A stretch of DNA of 46,900 nt from a virus. The position numbers were made by a program, and so were the translations under genes. Under the pieces are notes generated by a model. It did not search any database. It saw only the letters and a list, made by a program, of their open reading frames with translations, and was not told the DNA's origin. The stretch is from positions 1 to 46,900 of IMG/VR virus record IMGVR_UViG_3300025928_000014, one strand, 5' to 3'. Shown piece after piece: positions 29,006 through 35,450 of the stretch (the first letter of the stretch is position 1; each line of letters opens with the position of its first letter).

Positions 29006-29229
29006 CCGAGCAGCAGTGCCAGCCGCCACCAGAAGCAATCGGCGCAGCGGTCGTGAAGACCGAGAGCATCGAGCAATGGTGACGGCGCCGTGTTTTGCAA
29101 AAAGAGTCGTAGTTCAGGATCGCTCGTAACGTCGCCCGTCACGAAGTAACACGCCATCTCCATCGCGCAGTACCAGTCGAGCGAAAACGTCACCGGCTCC
29201 GCAGTCGATTCGCAGGTGCAGCAGATCAT
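28936..29229 (-). CDS. Cys/Trp-rich protein, unknown
   Basis: A 97-residue protein from the ATG at 29229, which overlaps the stop of the 39-residue gene (ATGA). It starts MICCTC and has further Cys pairs (WYCAMEMAC, RCADC), giving probable metal sites, and a hydrophobic WWRLALLLGYCVLE segment. The 3' end overlaps a convergent gene. Function unknown. Confidence 0.55.
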   Translation of the reverse strand: MICCTCESTAEPVTFSLDWYCAMEMACYFVTGDVTSDPELRLFLQNTAPSPLLDALGLHDRCADCFWWRLALLLGYCVLEASPASHLKHPSASPSIE

Positions 29230-29345
29230 CGGCGTGTACGCCATAGCGCGGCAGCGGAGAGCGACATACCGGCGATGGACAGCAGCGCACTCAAGGCATT
29301 CCACAGCGGCAGGTGCGCATCGTAGAGCTGCCAAAATGTCTTCAC
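29226..29345 (-). CDS. 39-residue membrane protein
   Basis: A short gene with GGGAGG seven bases before its GTG, which overlaps the previous stop (GTGA). One hydrophobic segment (LWNALSALLSIAGMSLSAAALW) is followed by RTRR. It is probably a one-pass inner-membrane peptide. Function unknown. Confidence 0.55.
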   Translation of the reverse strand: MKTFWQLYDAHLPLWNALSALLSIAGMSLSAAALWRTRR

Positions 29346-29554
29346 GAGTTCGCCTCCCGAGCGTTCTCGCGAAGTACAGTTACCCGATCAAACAGCGAGA
29401 GGTCAAGATAGCCGTCGTCGAAGGTGAGTCGTGTTGAATTCGCCAATCCAAAATCGTAGGCTATGTTTCGCACGGTGCCGACGACGAAGCCGGTAGCAGA
29501 TAGGATCTTGTCGCCAATCTGAATTTCACACTCAGGCACGGTCAGCTTGTTCAT
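29342..29554 (-). CDS. Small beta-rich protein
   Basis: A 70-residue protein from the ATG at 29554 with AAGGGG upstream. It is beta-rich (IQIGDKILSATGFVVGTVRN, TRLTFDDGYLDLSLFDRVTV), resembling small OB- or SH3-like proteins. It is coupled to the next gene. Function unknown. Confidence 0.6.
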   Translation of the reverse strand: MNKLTVPECEIQIGDKILSATGFVVGTVRNIAYDFGLANSTRLTFDDGYLDLSLFDRVTVLRENAREANS

Positions 29555-29568
29555 ATTCGTTGTCCCCT

Positions 29569-29757
29569 TTAGTACCCGAGCCACGACATCAGCTCGCCGC
29601 GGCTGCGGACGAAACGCGTTTCGTAAACAGTTGCGTGACTCGCCAGATCCACGAGCGGCAGTTCGACCTCGACTCCGTCTTTCGCGGCGCGAACGTTCAC
29701 TCCATGCTTGCGGGCCATGCGGATGAGTTGTTTTTGGTTTTCGGTCAGGCTGTTCAT
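29569..29757 (-). CDS. Small protein, unknown
   Basis: A 62-residue protein from the ATG at 29757 with AAGGGG upstream, a ribosome site like that of the next gene. It has a helical N-terminus (LTENQKQLIRMARKHGVNV) followed by a short alpha/beta part. Function unknown. Confidence 0.6.
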   Translation of the reverse strand: MNSLTENQKQLIRMARKHGVNVRAAKDGVEVELPLVDLASHATVYETRFVRSRGELMSWLGY

Positions 29758-29813
29758 GACGTCCCCTTCCATGCGAGCAATCTAACTCCCGGATCGTGAA
29801 AAGTCCGTCAGAG

Positions 29814-29828
29814 GAAGATAAAATCTTC
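29814..29828. promoter_or_regulatory. Perfect 15-bp palindrome, possible operator
   Basis: GAAGAT-AAA-ATCTTC is a perfect inverted repeat with a three-base centre, upstream of the leftward small-gene operon (start 29757) and next to a TTGACG box on the minus strand. Its form is typical of a repressor operator. Confidence 0.45.
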
Positions 29829-29918
29829 GTCAAAGCGAGCAGGGTGAGAATCCGCTAAAGTGTGTAGAAACGTAACGCTTTTCGAGCCGCATGGCATTTA
29901 TTTTCGCGCTTGTCAAGA

Positions 29919-30098
29919 GGGGCGGTTCATTGACATCGAGCGTAGCATCTATCTACGCCTTTAGTGAGCCACCACGGGAGAACGAAGCCAGAGGGGATAC
30001 GGCATCGGGAAGCCGAGAAACTGGACAGTTGCTGCGGAAGAGACTGAAGCGCTGAAAGCTAGGTCGCGAGGGCGGCGCGACTACATCCGAACCGCCCC
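29919..30098. ncRNA. Candidate structured RNA in a gene-free stretch
   Basis: No gene fits 29758-30099. GGGGCGGTTC at 29919-29928 pairs perfectly with GAACCGCCCC at 30089-30098, closing a 180-base domain. Inside are GCGTAG/CTACGC (29940-29958, seven-base loop), CGGC/GCCG near 30001-30016, and GTCGCG/CGCGAC (30063-30081, seven-base loop). The palindromes do not tell the strand. Several helices nested within a long closing stem suggest a folded RNA; it is not a tRNA, and I recognise no family. Confidence 0.5.
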
Positions 30099-30099
30099 A

Positions 30100-30342
30100 T
30101 CACTTCAGCAACGTGAGCGCACCCAACGCGATCACCCGCTCGCTCCGAACAACCGCAAGCATTGCTCTCGTAGTCTCCAGCCATCGGGCCAGATCGACGT
30201 ACACGTCCGACTCGGCGGGAGGAACGGTGAGAATCGAGGCGAGGGCAGCGAGTCGCGCTTCCGAGTCGTTAATCTCGCAGCACAACCCGACCTCTATCAT
30301 CGTCACGGCTTCCGGCGAAAGTTCGATCCATTTCGTTCGCAT
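30100..30342 (-). CDS. Small helical protein, unknown
   Basis: An 80-residue protein from the ATG at 30342 with GAGGGG upstream. The longer frame is Ser/Arg-rich shadow. It is helical and Ala/Leu-rich (SEARLAALASILTV, DLARWLETTRAMLAVVRSER). It is transcribed toward the candidate RNA. Function unknown. Confidence 0.55.
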   Translation of the reverse strand: MRTKWIELSPEAVTMIEVGLCCEINDSEARLAALASILTVPPAESDVYVDLARWLETTRAMLAVVRSERVIALGALTLLK

Positions 30343-30493
30343 GCACAATCCCCTCGCTCCCTCTCCAGCTGAATCTGGCGATGAAAGAAGGTGATGCCGA
30401 AGTGATAGACGACATGCGTCGTATTGACCGCCCGGTGTAACGCCGTGGGACTGGACATCCCAACCGGCCGAATCTGTGGGAGAATGAAGGGCC

Positions 30494-30763
30494 ATGAATT
30501 TAGACGCAGCGATCGATGAGGCGCTTGACTCTCCGGACGAGCTTACCCGTGCGGATGAGGTTCGGATTCTCCGTAATCTCTGCATCGCCCTAGAGCAACG
30601 CATCGCCGCCCTAACCCTCCGAGTCGAGCAAGTCATCGACGCGATGGGAACGACGAATCAGGACATCGGAGGTCTGATAGTCCGAGTCGAAGCGCTGGAG
30701 GAGCAGTTGCGACGACTCGCCCCAATCTTTCGTGACGGCATGAAGGTATTGCAAGCCCGCTGA
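30494..30763 (+). CDS. Coiled-coil protein, first gene of the fibre island
   Basis: An 89-residue protein with AAGGG before the ATG. It is almost wholly helical with heptads (RILRNLCIALEQRIAALTLR, VRVEALEEQLRRLAP). It begins a short rightward set that ends with the tail-fibre gene. It could be a fibre chaperone or simply an oligomerising protein. Confidence 0.6.
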   Translation: MNLDAAIDEALDSPDELTRADEVRILRNLCIALEQRIAALTLRVEQVIDAMGTTNQDIGGLIVRVEALEEQLRRLAPIFRDGMKVLQAR

Positions 30764-30796
30764 GCCGTCGAGCCCCCACCTGATCCCCTTTGAAGC

Positions 30797-31039
30797 GTGG
30801 CCGTGAATCGCGCCGAGAGTTGGGCCCCGCGAGCCGAGTTTCGAATCCTTCAGTACCAGGCGAAGGCCCGCGCGTCCACCCACCCGATCATCAGCATGCG
30901 CGGCGCAGTCGAGAAGGCGGCGAGCAACGCAGCAGCAGGGCCGCCACGCCACGACCGCCGCGACACCCATCCGGAGCCCCCACCCCCACCCGTCACACCG
31001 CCCTGGACCCGAAATCCGTCACTCCCCACAAAAATTTAG
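30797..31039 (+). CDS. Possible small protein with proline-rich tail
   Basis: An 80-residue frame with GTG at 30797. The N-terminal half looks protein-like (ESWAPRAEFRILQYQAKARA), while the last 30 residues are Pro/Arg-rich (HPEPPPPPVTPP). No clear ribosome site is visible. It fills the gap between two rightward genes but is weakly supported. Confidence 0.4.
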   Translation: MAVNRAESWAPRAEFRILQYQAKARASTHPIISMRGAVEKAASNAAAGPPRHDRRDTHPEPPPPPVTPPWTRNPSLPTKI

Positions 31040-31051
31040 AACGGTTCCATC

Positions 31052-31279
31052 GTGAAACGGAGTAAATTGCTGGCTCAGATGTGCGAATGCCCATGCGTTT
31101 CTGAGCTTGGTGACGGACCACCTTATAACCGAGCCGTTTGCAGCGATTGCATGCGGTCGCATCACGCGGGGTGTCTTCTGCGAAAATGGGCCAGATTTCC
31201 CCAACCCGCCACCACGAACATCTTCACCGAAGATCGAACATCGCCCATGCGCTCTCCGCGCTATTGGCGAACTCATTGA
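31052..31279 (+). CDS. Small Cys-rich protein
   Basis: A 75-residue protein with a GTG start at 31052; an ATG at 31079 is also possible. Cys residues at CECPC, CSDC and HHAGC suggest a zinc-binding domain. It directly precedes the tail-fibre gene. Function unknown. Confidence 0.5.
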   Translation: MKRSKLLAQMCECPCVSELGDGPPYNRAVCSDCMRSHHAGCLLRKWARFPQPATTNIFTEDRTSPMRSPRYWRTH

Positions 31280-31292
31280 AATATAAAGGCTT

Positions 31293-32099
31293 ATGCCAGG
31301 CTATCGCGCAATCGTAGATCCTACCCGCTGGGTTGCGACGCTATCGCTCGAGACGGATGTGCTCTACCCGGCAGCGCGCGTACTTTCCGACCTCGGCACG
31401 GGGCTCGGGTTGGCAGGCACGCATACCCCGCTCATGGACGGAACGGGAGCGATCGGGACGGCGGTCCTCTACGCGCGCGAGGACCACGTGCACCCGACCG
31501 ACACGAGCCGAGCGCCTCTCGCGTCTCCTACCTTCACCGGGACGCCTGCGGCACCGACAGCCGCCGTGGACACGAACACAACGCAGCTCGCATCCTGCGC
31601 GTTCGTCATCGGCCAGGCCAGCGCATCAGGCGACGGTACGCCTGCCGCAGTCGGGACGGCGGCGCGTGGCACATCGACCCACTTCGCGCGTGCGGATCAC
31701 GTGCATCCCAAGCCCGCCGTTGGCGATCTCTCCGACTTCACGAACTGGCAGGCGTTTACGCCGACGCTCGGCGCCGGTGCGGGAACTTTTACAGCGACGG
31801 TCAAGAATGCTCGGTACGTGGTGATCGGCAAGACGCTCGTCATCCAGGTAGACATTCAGGGCGCTTCGGTCAGCCAAGCCACGACGAACCTGACGATCAC
31901 GGTGCCGGGCGGTTTCTCGGCAGCGGCGAACTTCTACACCACGTGCTCGTACAAGGATAACGGAACCTTTGGCGTCGGAAGCATCACCGTCCAGGGTACG
32001 ACGATCTACTTGGCGAAGGACATCGACCTGAACGGTTCTTGGGCCGTATCGTCAGGCAACAGCCGATTCGGTTTTGTCATCGCGATTCAGATCAGCTAA
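31293..32099 (+). CDS. Tail fibre / receptor-binding protein
   Basis: A 268-residue protein. It contains two copies of a DHVHP motif (YAREDHVHPTDTS near 66 and FARADHVHPKP near 134) and the APLASPTFTGTPAAPTA element common to phage tail fibres. HxH pairs of this kind bind iron in T4 gp12-type trimeric needles. The C-terminal 110 residues are a Gly/Thr/Ser-rich beta domain likely to contact the receptor. It stands alone, away from the main late operon, flanked by leftward genes. Its TAA overlaps the stop of the convergent gene. Confidence 0.78.
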   Translation: MPGYRAIVDPTRWVATLSLETDVLYPAARVLSDLGTGLGLAGTHTPLMDGTGAIGTAVLYAREDHVHPTDTSRAPLASPTFTGTPAAPTAAVDTNTTQLASCAFVIGQASASGDGTPAAVGTAARGTSTHFARADHVHPKPAVGDLSDFTNWQAFTPTLGAGAGTFTATVKNARYVVIGKTLVIQVDIQGASVSQATTNLTITVPGGFSAAANFYTTCSYKDNGTFGVGSITVQGTTIYLAKDIDLNGSWAVSSGNSRFGFVIAIQIS

Positions 32100-32329
32100 C
32101 ACTTCTCATCCATTACAAGATTGACGCGGTGGATGAAGCGCGTGCCTGCCGTGAGAAGTTCGAAGAGCTGCCCGTCGTACGGCGCCTCGTACTTTTTGTT
32201 GTCGGCGAGGAGGACGGCCAGACCTTGGAACTGTTCTCCCGCTTCCAGCCGATTCAGCACGTCGCGCACAATAGCGATCTTCTTTTCGTCTCGCGCGACG
32301 ACGGCGCGAATCGGTACGGGTTCGCTCAT
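32096..32329 (-). CDS. Small protein, unknown
   Basis: A 77-residue protein convergent with the fibre gene; their stops overlap by four bases (CTAA). It is a compact alpha/beta protein (AVVARDEKKIAIVRDVLNRL, FELLTAGTRFIHRVNLVMD). No family is recognised. Confidence 0.6.
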   Translation of the reverse strand: MSEPVPIRAVVARDEKKIAIVRDVLNRLEAGEQFQGLAVLLADNKKYEAPYDGQLFELLTAGTRFIHRVNLVMDEKC

Positions 32330-32343
32330 GTCACGCGTTAAAG

Positions 32344-32625
32344 CTAGTCCCCATGAAAGCCGGCGATATAAAACGTCGGTGCGTTCTCGTTCACGTCGTC
32401 TTCGACGGCAGCGGGCGGCGCCTCCTTTGGCAGCAGGAAAGCGCGACTAGAGGACATCATCACAGAGACGGACATCATCGGGTTAAACATGGACGAGAGG
32501 GCTCGATCCGGACGGCGGTACATCTCCGCTAGGGCCGTTTGTAGCGCTGCGAGCGGCGCGCCGCAGCCGTAGCAATTGAGAGCGTGCTGGCGTTGACTTG
32601 ATCGACCGCAATACGCGCAGTTCAT
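32344..32625 (-). CDS. Zinc-ribbon protein with Met-rich middle
   Basis: A 93-residue protein from the ATG at 32625, overlapping the previous stop (ATGA). It opens with CAYC and CYGC (residues 3-23), a zinc ribbon like those of small phage or ribosomal proteins. A Met/Ser-rich stretch (MFNPMMSVSVMMSSS) and an acidic tail follow. Function unknown. Confidence 0.6.
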   Translation of the reverse strand: MNCAYCGRSSQRQHALNCYGCGAPLAALQTALAEMYRRPDRALSSMFNPMMSVSVMMSSSRAFLLPKEAPPAAVEDDVNENAPTFYIAGFHGD

Positions 32626-32849
32626 ATCGGCGCCACCGCCGCATCCTCGGCGACGTTCTCCGCTGGCTTCGGAGTGTACGTCTCTCTTCGGATGCGCTCC
32701 TTCTCGATTCGCGCGAGCCCAACGATGATCGTATCGTTCATGACGCCGACCATCCACCCTTCCAGCCGGAAGAGAAACGAGCCGTTTTCGTCATACGCCG
32801 AGATGCCGCGTTTCGACCACGTGAGGCGGGAGAAGATTGCGTCAGGCAT
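32622..32849 (-). CDS. Small protein, unknown
   Basis: A 75-residue protein from the ATG at 32849, overlapping the stop of the DUF551-like gene by eight bases. The N-terminal half is beta-rich (GISAYDENGSFLFRLEGWM), and the C-terminal half is charged. Function unknown. Confidence 0.55.
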   Translation of the reverse strand: MPDAIFSRLTWSKRGISAYDENGSFLFRLEGWMVGVMNDTIIVGLARIEKERIRRETYTPKPAENVAEDAAVAPI

Positions 32850-33276
32850 TTTCGGGCGGCTCCGGTAGCTGCTGCCAGTGATCTGGCGCCGGGCAGAGTT
32901 GCATCCGCCCCTCGGCAAGGCAGTGCGGCACGAACCACCATTTGCCGTTTTCGCGGACGCCGGCAGCCATGTCGCCCCTCGCGCTCGTCCAGACGACCTT
33001 ACCTTCTTCCGGAAGCGATAGCTCGCAAGGAATCCATGGCAACCCGAACGCCACCTTCACTTTTGATCCGGCGTACATCAGAGCCATCGCGCGCAACCGC
33101 TTCACCTCGGCGAGGAGGGCCTTTAAATCGTCGGCGATTGGGTGATTGTGCTCAGTCCGAGCAAAGCAGCGCCAGCCGATCGTGCTGCTGAGCAGTTCCG
33201 CGCGCTTCTCAATCCTTCGCAGTTCGTCATTACTCAGCACTGCGCCTTGCTTCGATGATGCGCTGCCTGGTATCAT
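32842..33276 (-). CDS. DUF551-like protein
   Basis: A 144-residue protein with AGAGGA before the ATG. Residues 10-65 are helical. The C-terminal part has the block CELSLPEEGKVVWTSA, NGKWWFVP and DHWQQLPEPPE, matching the short DUF551 domain common in phage genes, whose function is unknown. Confidence 0.7.
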   Translation of the reverse strand: MIPGSASSKQGAVLSNDELRRIEKRAELLSSTIGWRCFARTEHNHPIADDLKALLAEVKRLRAMALMYAGSKVKVAFGLPWIPCELSLPEEGKVVWTSARGDMAAGVRENGKWWFVPHCLAEGRMQLCPAPDHWQQLPEPPENA

Positions 33277-33288
33277 CGCGTCCTCTTT

Positions 33289-33489
33289 TCATACCTCTGG
33301 CGGGGATGGGCGGTTTGGACGTCCGCTCATCTCCGCCATCAGCTCAGTTGCCCGCTTCTCGATTGCGTCGAGATCCGCTTCCCATTCGCGAACCGGATCT
33401 GTCTGCGGTTTCAGCGCCGATGTGCGAACATCGTGAAGCATGCGGGCGATCTCGCGAACGAGTACGAGCGTTTCGGTTACGCGGTCCAT
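33289..33489 (-). CDS. Small helical protein
   Basis: A 66-residue protein from the ATG at 33489 with GGAAG upstream, overlapping the end of the GroES-like gene by 13 bases. It is helical (ETLVLVREIARMLHDVRTSA) with a basic, proline-rich tail. Function unknown. Confidence 0.6.
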   Translation of the reverse strand: MDRVTETLVLVREIARMLHDVRTSALKPQTDPVREWEADLDAIEKRATELMAEMSGRPNRPSPPEV

Positions 33490-34058
33490 AGGACTTCCTT
33501 CTTTGCTGAAAAATGATGGCTCGCTTTTGTTAGCGTTCCGCACCCATTGCACCATCCGAGCAAAGAATGGAACTCCCGCTCGTGGTTGCAGACGACGCAC
33601 CGCACCGAGTAGTCGATGCCCGGCTCCGTCGCAATCGGCCCATCCTGCGCAACCGGCATTTCCCCGACGCCTCCGAGTTCGTTCCCGCCGACGAGCGTTG
33701 CCGCGAAGTCGTCGATGCGAAAGAGACGGATATCTGTGAGCCATGCGAACGGCTTGAAGCCTTCCGGCCGTGCCTCGTCGTACAGCGTCAACTCGCACAT
33801 CTCCTTCGTGCCGAACTCCATCCCATTCGCGGGAGAGAAGATGCAGCGTTCGCCCGATTCGCGGCGCGCCAACAGAATCGCGCGCAGCTTCTCTTCGCGT
33901 TCGGTCGTCGCTTCGCCGACGTCGAGAATCGTGCCGATGTACGGCTGGTAGATGTAGCGCGACTCCAGCGCGATGCGGCTGCCTGGAAACTTGTCGAGAC
34001 GTTCGACCATTTTCACGATCACGCGGCCGGGCATTGGGTTTAATCTCGGTGCACTCAC
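33477..34058 (-). CDS. GroES/Cpn10-like protein with C-terminal zinc ribbon
   Basis: A 193-residue protein with AAGGAGG before the GTG, which overlaps the previous stop. Residues 6-50 follow the Cpn10 pattern: LNPMPGRVIVKMVERLDK, a mobile-loop-like variable part, then YIGTILDVGEA. A later FRIDDFAATL resembles the C-terminal Cpn10 strand. Residues about 153-175 add a zinc ribbon (CVVCNHE, WCNGCG) not found in GroES. Phage co-chaperonins such as T4 gp31 help fold capsid proteins; whether this one does is inferred. The match is by pattern only. Confidence 0.55.
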   Translation of the reverse strand: MSAPRLNPMPGRVIVKMVERLDKFPGSRIALESRYIYQPYIGTILDVGEATTEREEKLRAILLARRESGERCIFSPANGMEFGTKEMCELTLYDEARPEGFKPFAWLTDIRLFRIDDFAATLVGGNELGGVGEMPVAQDGPIATEPGIDYSVRCVVCNHEREFHSLLGWCNGCGTLTKASHHFSAKKEVLWTA

Positions 34059-34144
34059 TCGTGTACCTCCTTCGTCGGGTATCCGATGATCCCGACCGAG
34101 TGCGAGAAGTCAACCTTCATCGGCATTCGAATCGAGAATGGCAT
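34055..34144 (-). CDS. 29-residue coupled peptide
   Basis: A short frame from the ATG at 34144, which overlaps the preceding TAA (TAATG), ending in a TGA that overlaps the GTG of the GroES-like gene. Its 3' part contains the AAGGAGG ribosome site of that gene. It may be a real small protein or a leader peptide. Confidence 0.4.
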   Translation of the reverse strand: MPFSIRMPMKVDFSHSVGIIGYPTKEVHE

Positions 34145-34632
34145 TACTGGTCGGTCTGAGCTACATGCGCACCCGGTCTGCTGGTCACCATCCAACTTGT
34201 CGGGTTCCTCTTTCGAGTCAGGAGCGCATGGCGGAAGTGCCACACCCCGCGACCTACGGCTTGCGCCGTTGCTCTTTTGTCGGACGGCTCCTGTTCTGTG
34301 AGAGTCTTCGCCGGTTCGCTGTCGGCGGTTGCGGAACGCATTAGCGGCTGTTGCGGCTTGAAACTATCAATGTCCCAAAAGTAGGCCCGCGTGTACCCCG
34401 TCTCGGCGTTGCCAACCATGTACGCCTTACGGATGTAAAAGGTCTCGGCGTATGGGATCAACTCCAAAGTACCAGCCGTCAAATCTACATCGATGCGAAC
34501 ATATCCATCACGCTCGCGGCATTTCGGCCACGGGCACGGCAGTCGCCCGCGCCAGTTGTGCATCGTGCACTCATGCGTCGTCTCGTTCGTCACGAAATCC
34601 CTTCCTTCGTGACAACAGAGCAGATCTGTCAT
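34144..34632 (-). CDS. Protein of unknown function with N-terminal Cys/His site
   Basis: A 162-residue protein from the ATG at 34632, overlapping the upstream stop (ATGA). The N-terminal half has CCHE, HECTMH and CPWPKC, a likely zinc site, followed by beta strands (YVRIDVDLTAGTLELIPY). The C-terminal 50 residues are basic and probably disordered. Function unknown. Confidence 0.6.
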   Translation of the reverse strand: MTDLLCCHEGRDFVTNETTHECTMHNWRGRLPCPWPKCRERDGYVRIDVDLTAGTLELIPYAETFYIRKAYMVGNAETGYTRAYFWDIDSFKPQQPLMRSATADSEPAKTLTEQEPSDKRATAQAVGRGVWHFRHALLTRKRNPTSWMVTSRPGAHVAQTDQ

Positions 34633-34838
34633 CGCCGCCCTCCGTGCTTTCTGAGGTATGCGCCCCATGGCCGCAGCCGCTTCCCGTCGCCGTGCCGCCG
34701 AAAGCGGTTCAGGCACCGCGTGCACATCGGAATCGCGTTCCAGTAGCCGATAGCCGTTCGGCCGCACGCGTCGTCAGGGTTTTTGCAGGTTTCGTTCACC
34801 GATGCATGCAGGATAGGCCGAATTGTTCGGATAATCAA
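34629..34838 (-). CDS. Small basic Cys-containing protein, first gene of its operon
   Basis: A 69-residue protein; the frame opens with TTG at 34838, and a GTG at 34799 is an alternative. It has Cys18, Cys25 and CTRC near 39, then a very basic tail (RFRRHGDGKRLRPWGAYLRK), suggesting nucleic-acid binding, perhaps HNH-like but without the required motif. Only 40 bases separate it from the divergent terminase gene, so the two promoters must overlap or lie inside genes. Confidence 0.5.
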   Translation of the reverse strand: MIIRTIRPILHASVNETCKNPDDACGRTAIGYWNAIPMCTRCLNRFRRHGDGKRLRPWGAYLRKHGGRR

Positions 34839-34877
34839 CGCTCAGCCCGTTGACTTCCGCGTGACTGGCACAGCACC

Positions 34878-35450
34878 GTGAGTCTGATGGTCTACAAGCC
34901 AAAGCGCCCAAAGCCGCCCGATGACGACGATATCAAAATCGGCATCATGCTCGGCCTCGACTGGAAGCCAGGGAAGATCGCGGAAGAGTTGGGCAAGGGC
35001 TACGACACCGTTCACCAGCGCATCAGAGGGCCGAAAGCGGCCTTCATCGCCTCGGTGGGCGCATGGACGAAGGCGTACGTTTCCGGTGAAATCGCCGCAA
35101 AACTGGCCGCCGCAGATCTGAAAACGCGCATCGTTCGCAAGTCCTACAAGGTCATCGACAAGGGGCTTGAACACGCCCTCGGCGACGACGTGAAGGAGAT
35201 CACTCCCGTTCATCTCGCCGCCGCGAAGGAAGGGCTCGACCGCGGCGAGGGCAAGGCGCTCGATCGCAAGGCCATCCTTTCGCAGCACACCGAAAACGTG
35301 AACGTGACGGTGCACCAGGTAGACGGCGACGCCATCGATTCCATCGCCGAAGAGACGCGCCGCATCAACGAACTGCGCCGCCGCGCACTCCCGCCGCCGC
35401 CTGACGCCATGGAGGCTCAGCTAGTTGACACCGCAACAGTTACTAACTGA
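34878..35450 (+). CDS. terS: Terminase small subunit
   Basis: A 190-residue protein; GTG start, with an ATG three codons in as an alternative. The N-terminal helix-turn-helix (IGIMLGLDWKPGKIAEELGK, then YDTVHQRIRG) fits DNA recognition at the packaging site. A long helical middle (oligomerisation) and a Pro-rich end follow. It starts the late operon and overlaps the large terminase by 26 bases, the usual order. The assignment combines context and the HTH. Confidence 0.75.
   Translation: MSLMVYKPKRPKPPDDDDIKIGIMLGLDWKPGKIAEELGKGYDTVHQRIRGPKAAFIASVGAWTKAYVSGEIAAKLAAADLKTRIVRKSYKVIDKGLEHALGDDVKEITPVHLAAAKEGLDRGEGKALDRKAILSQHTENVNVTVHQVDGDAIDSIAEETRRINELRRRALPPPPDAMEAQLVDTATVTN

Noticed and set aside
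29931-29960. Promoter with TTGACA box near 29931
   Set aside because: No acceptable -10 box lies at 16-18 bases, and the bases form part of the candidate RNA structure.
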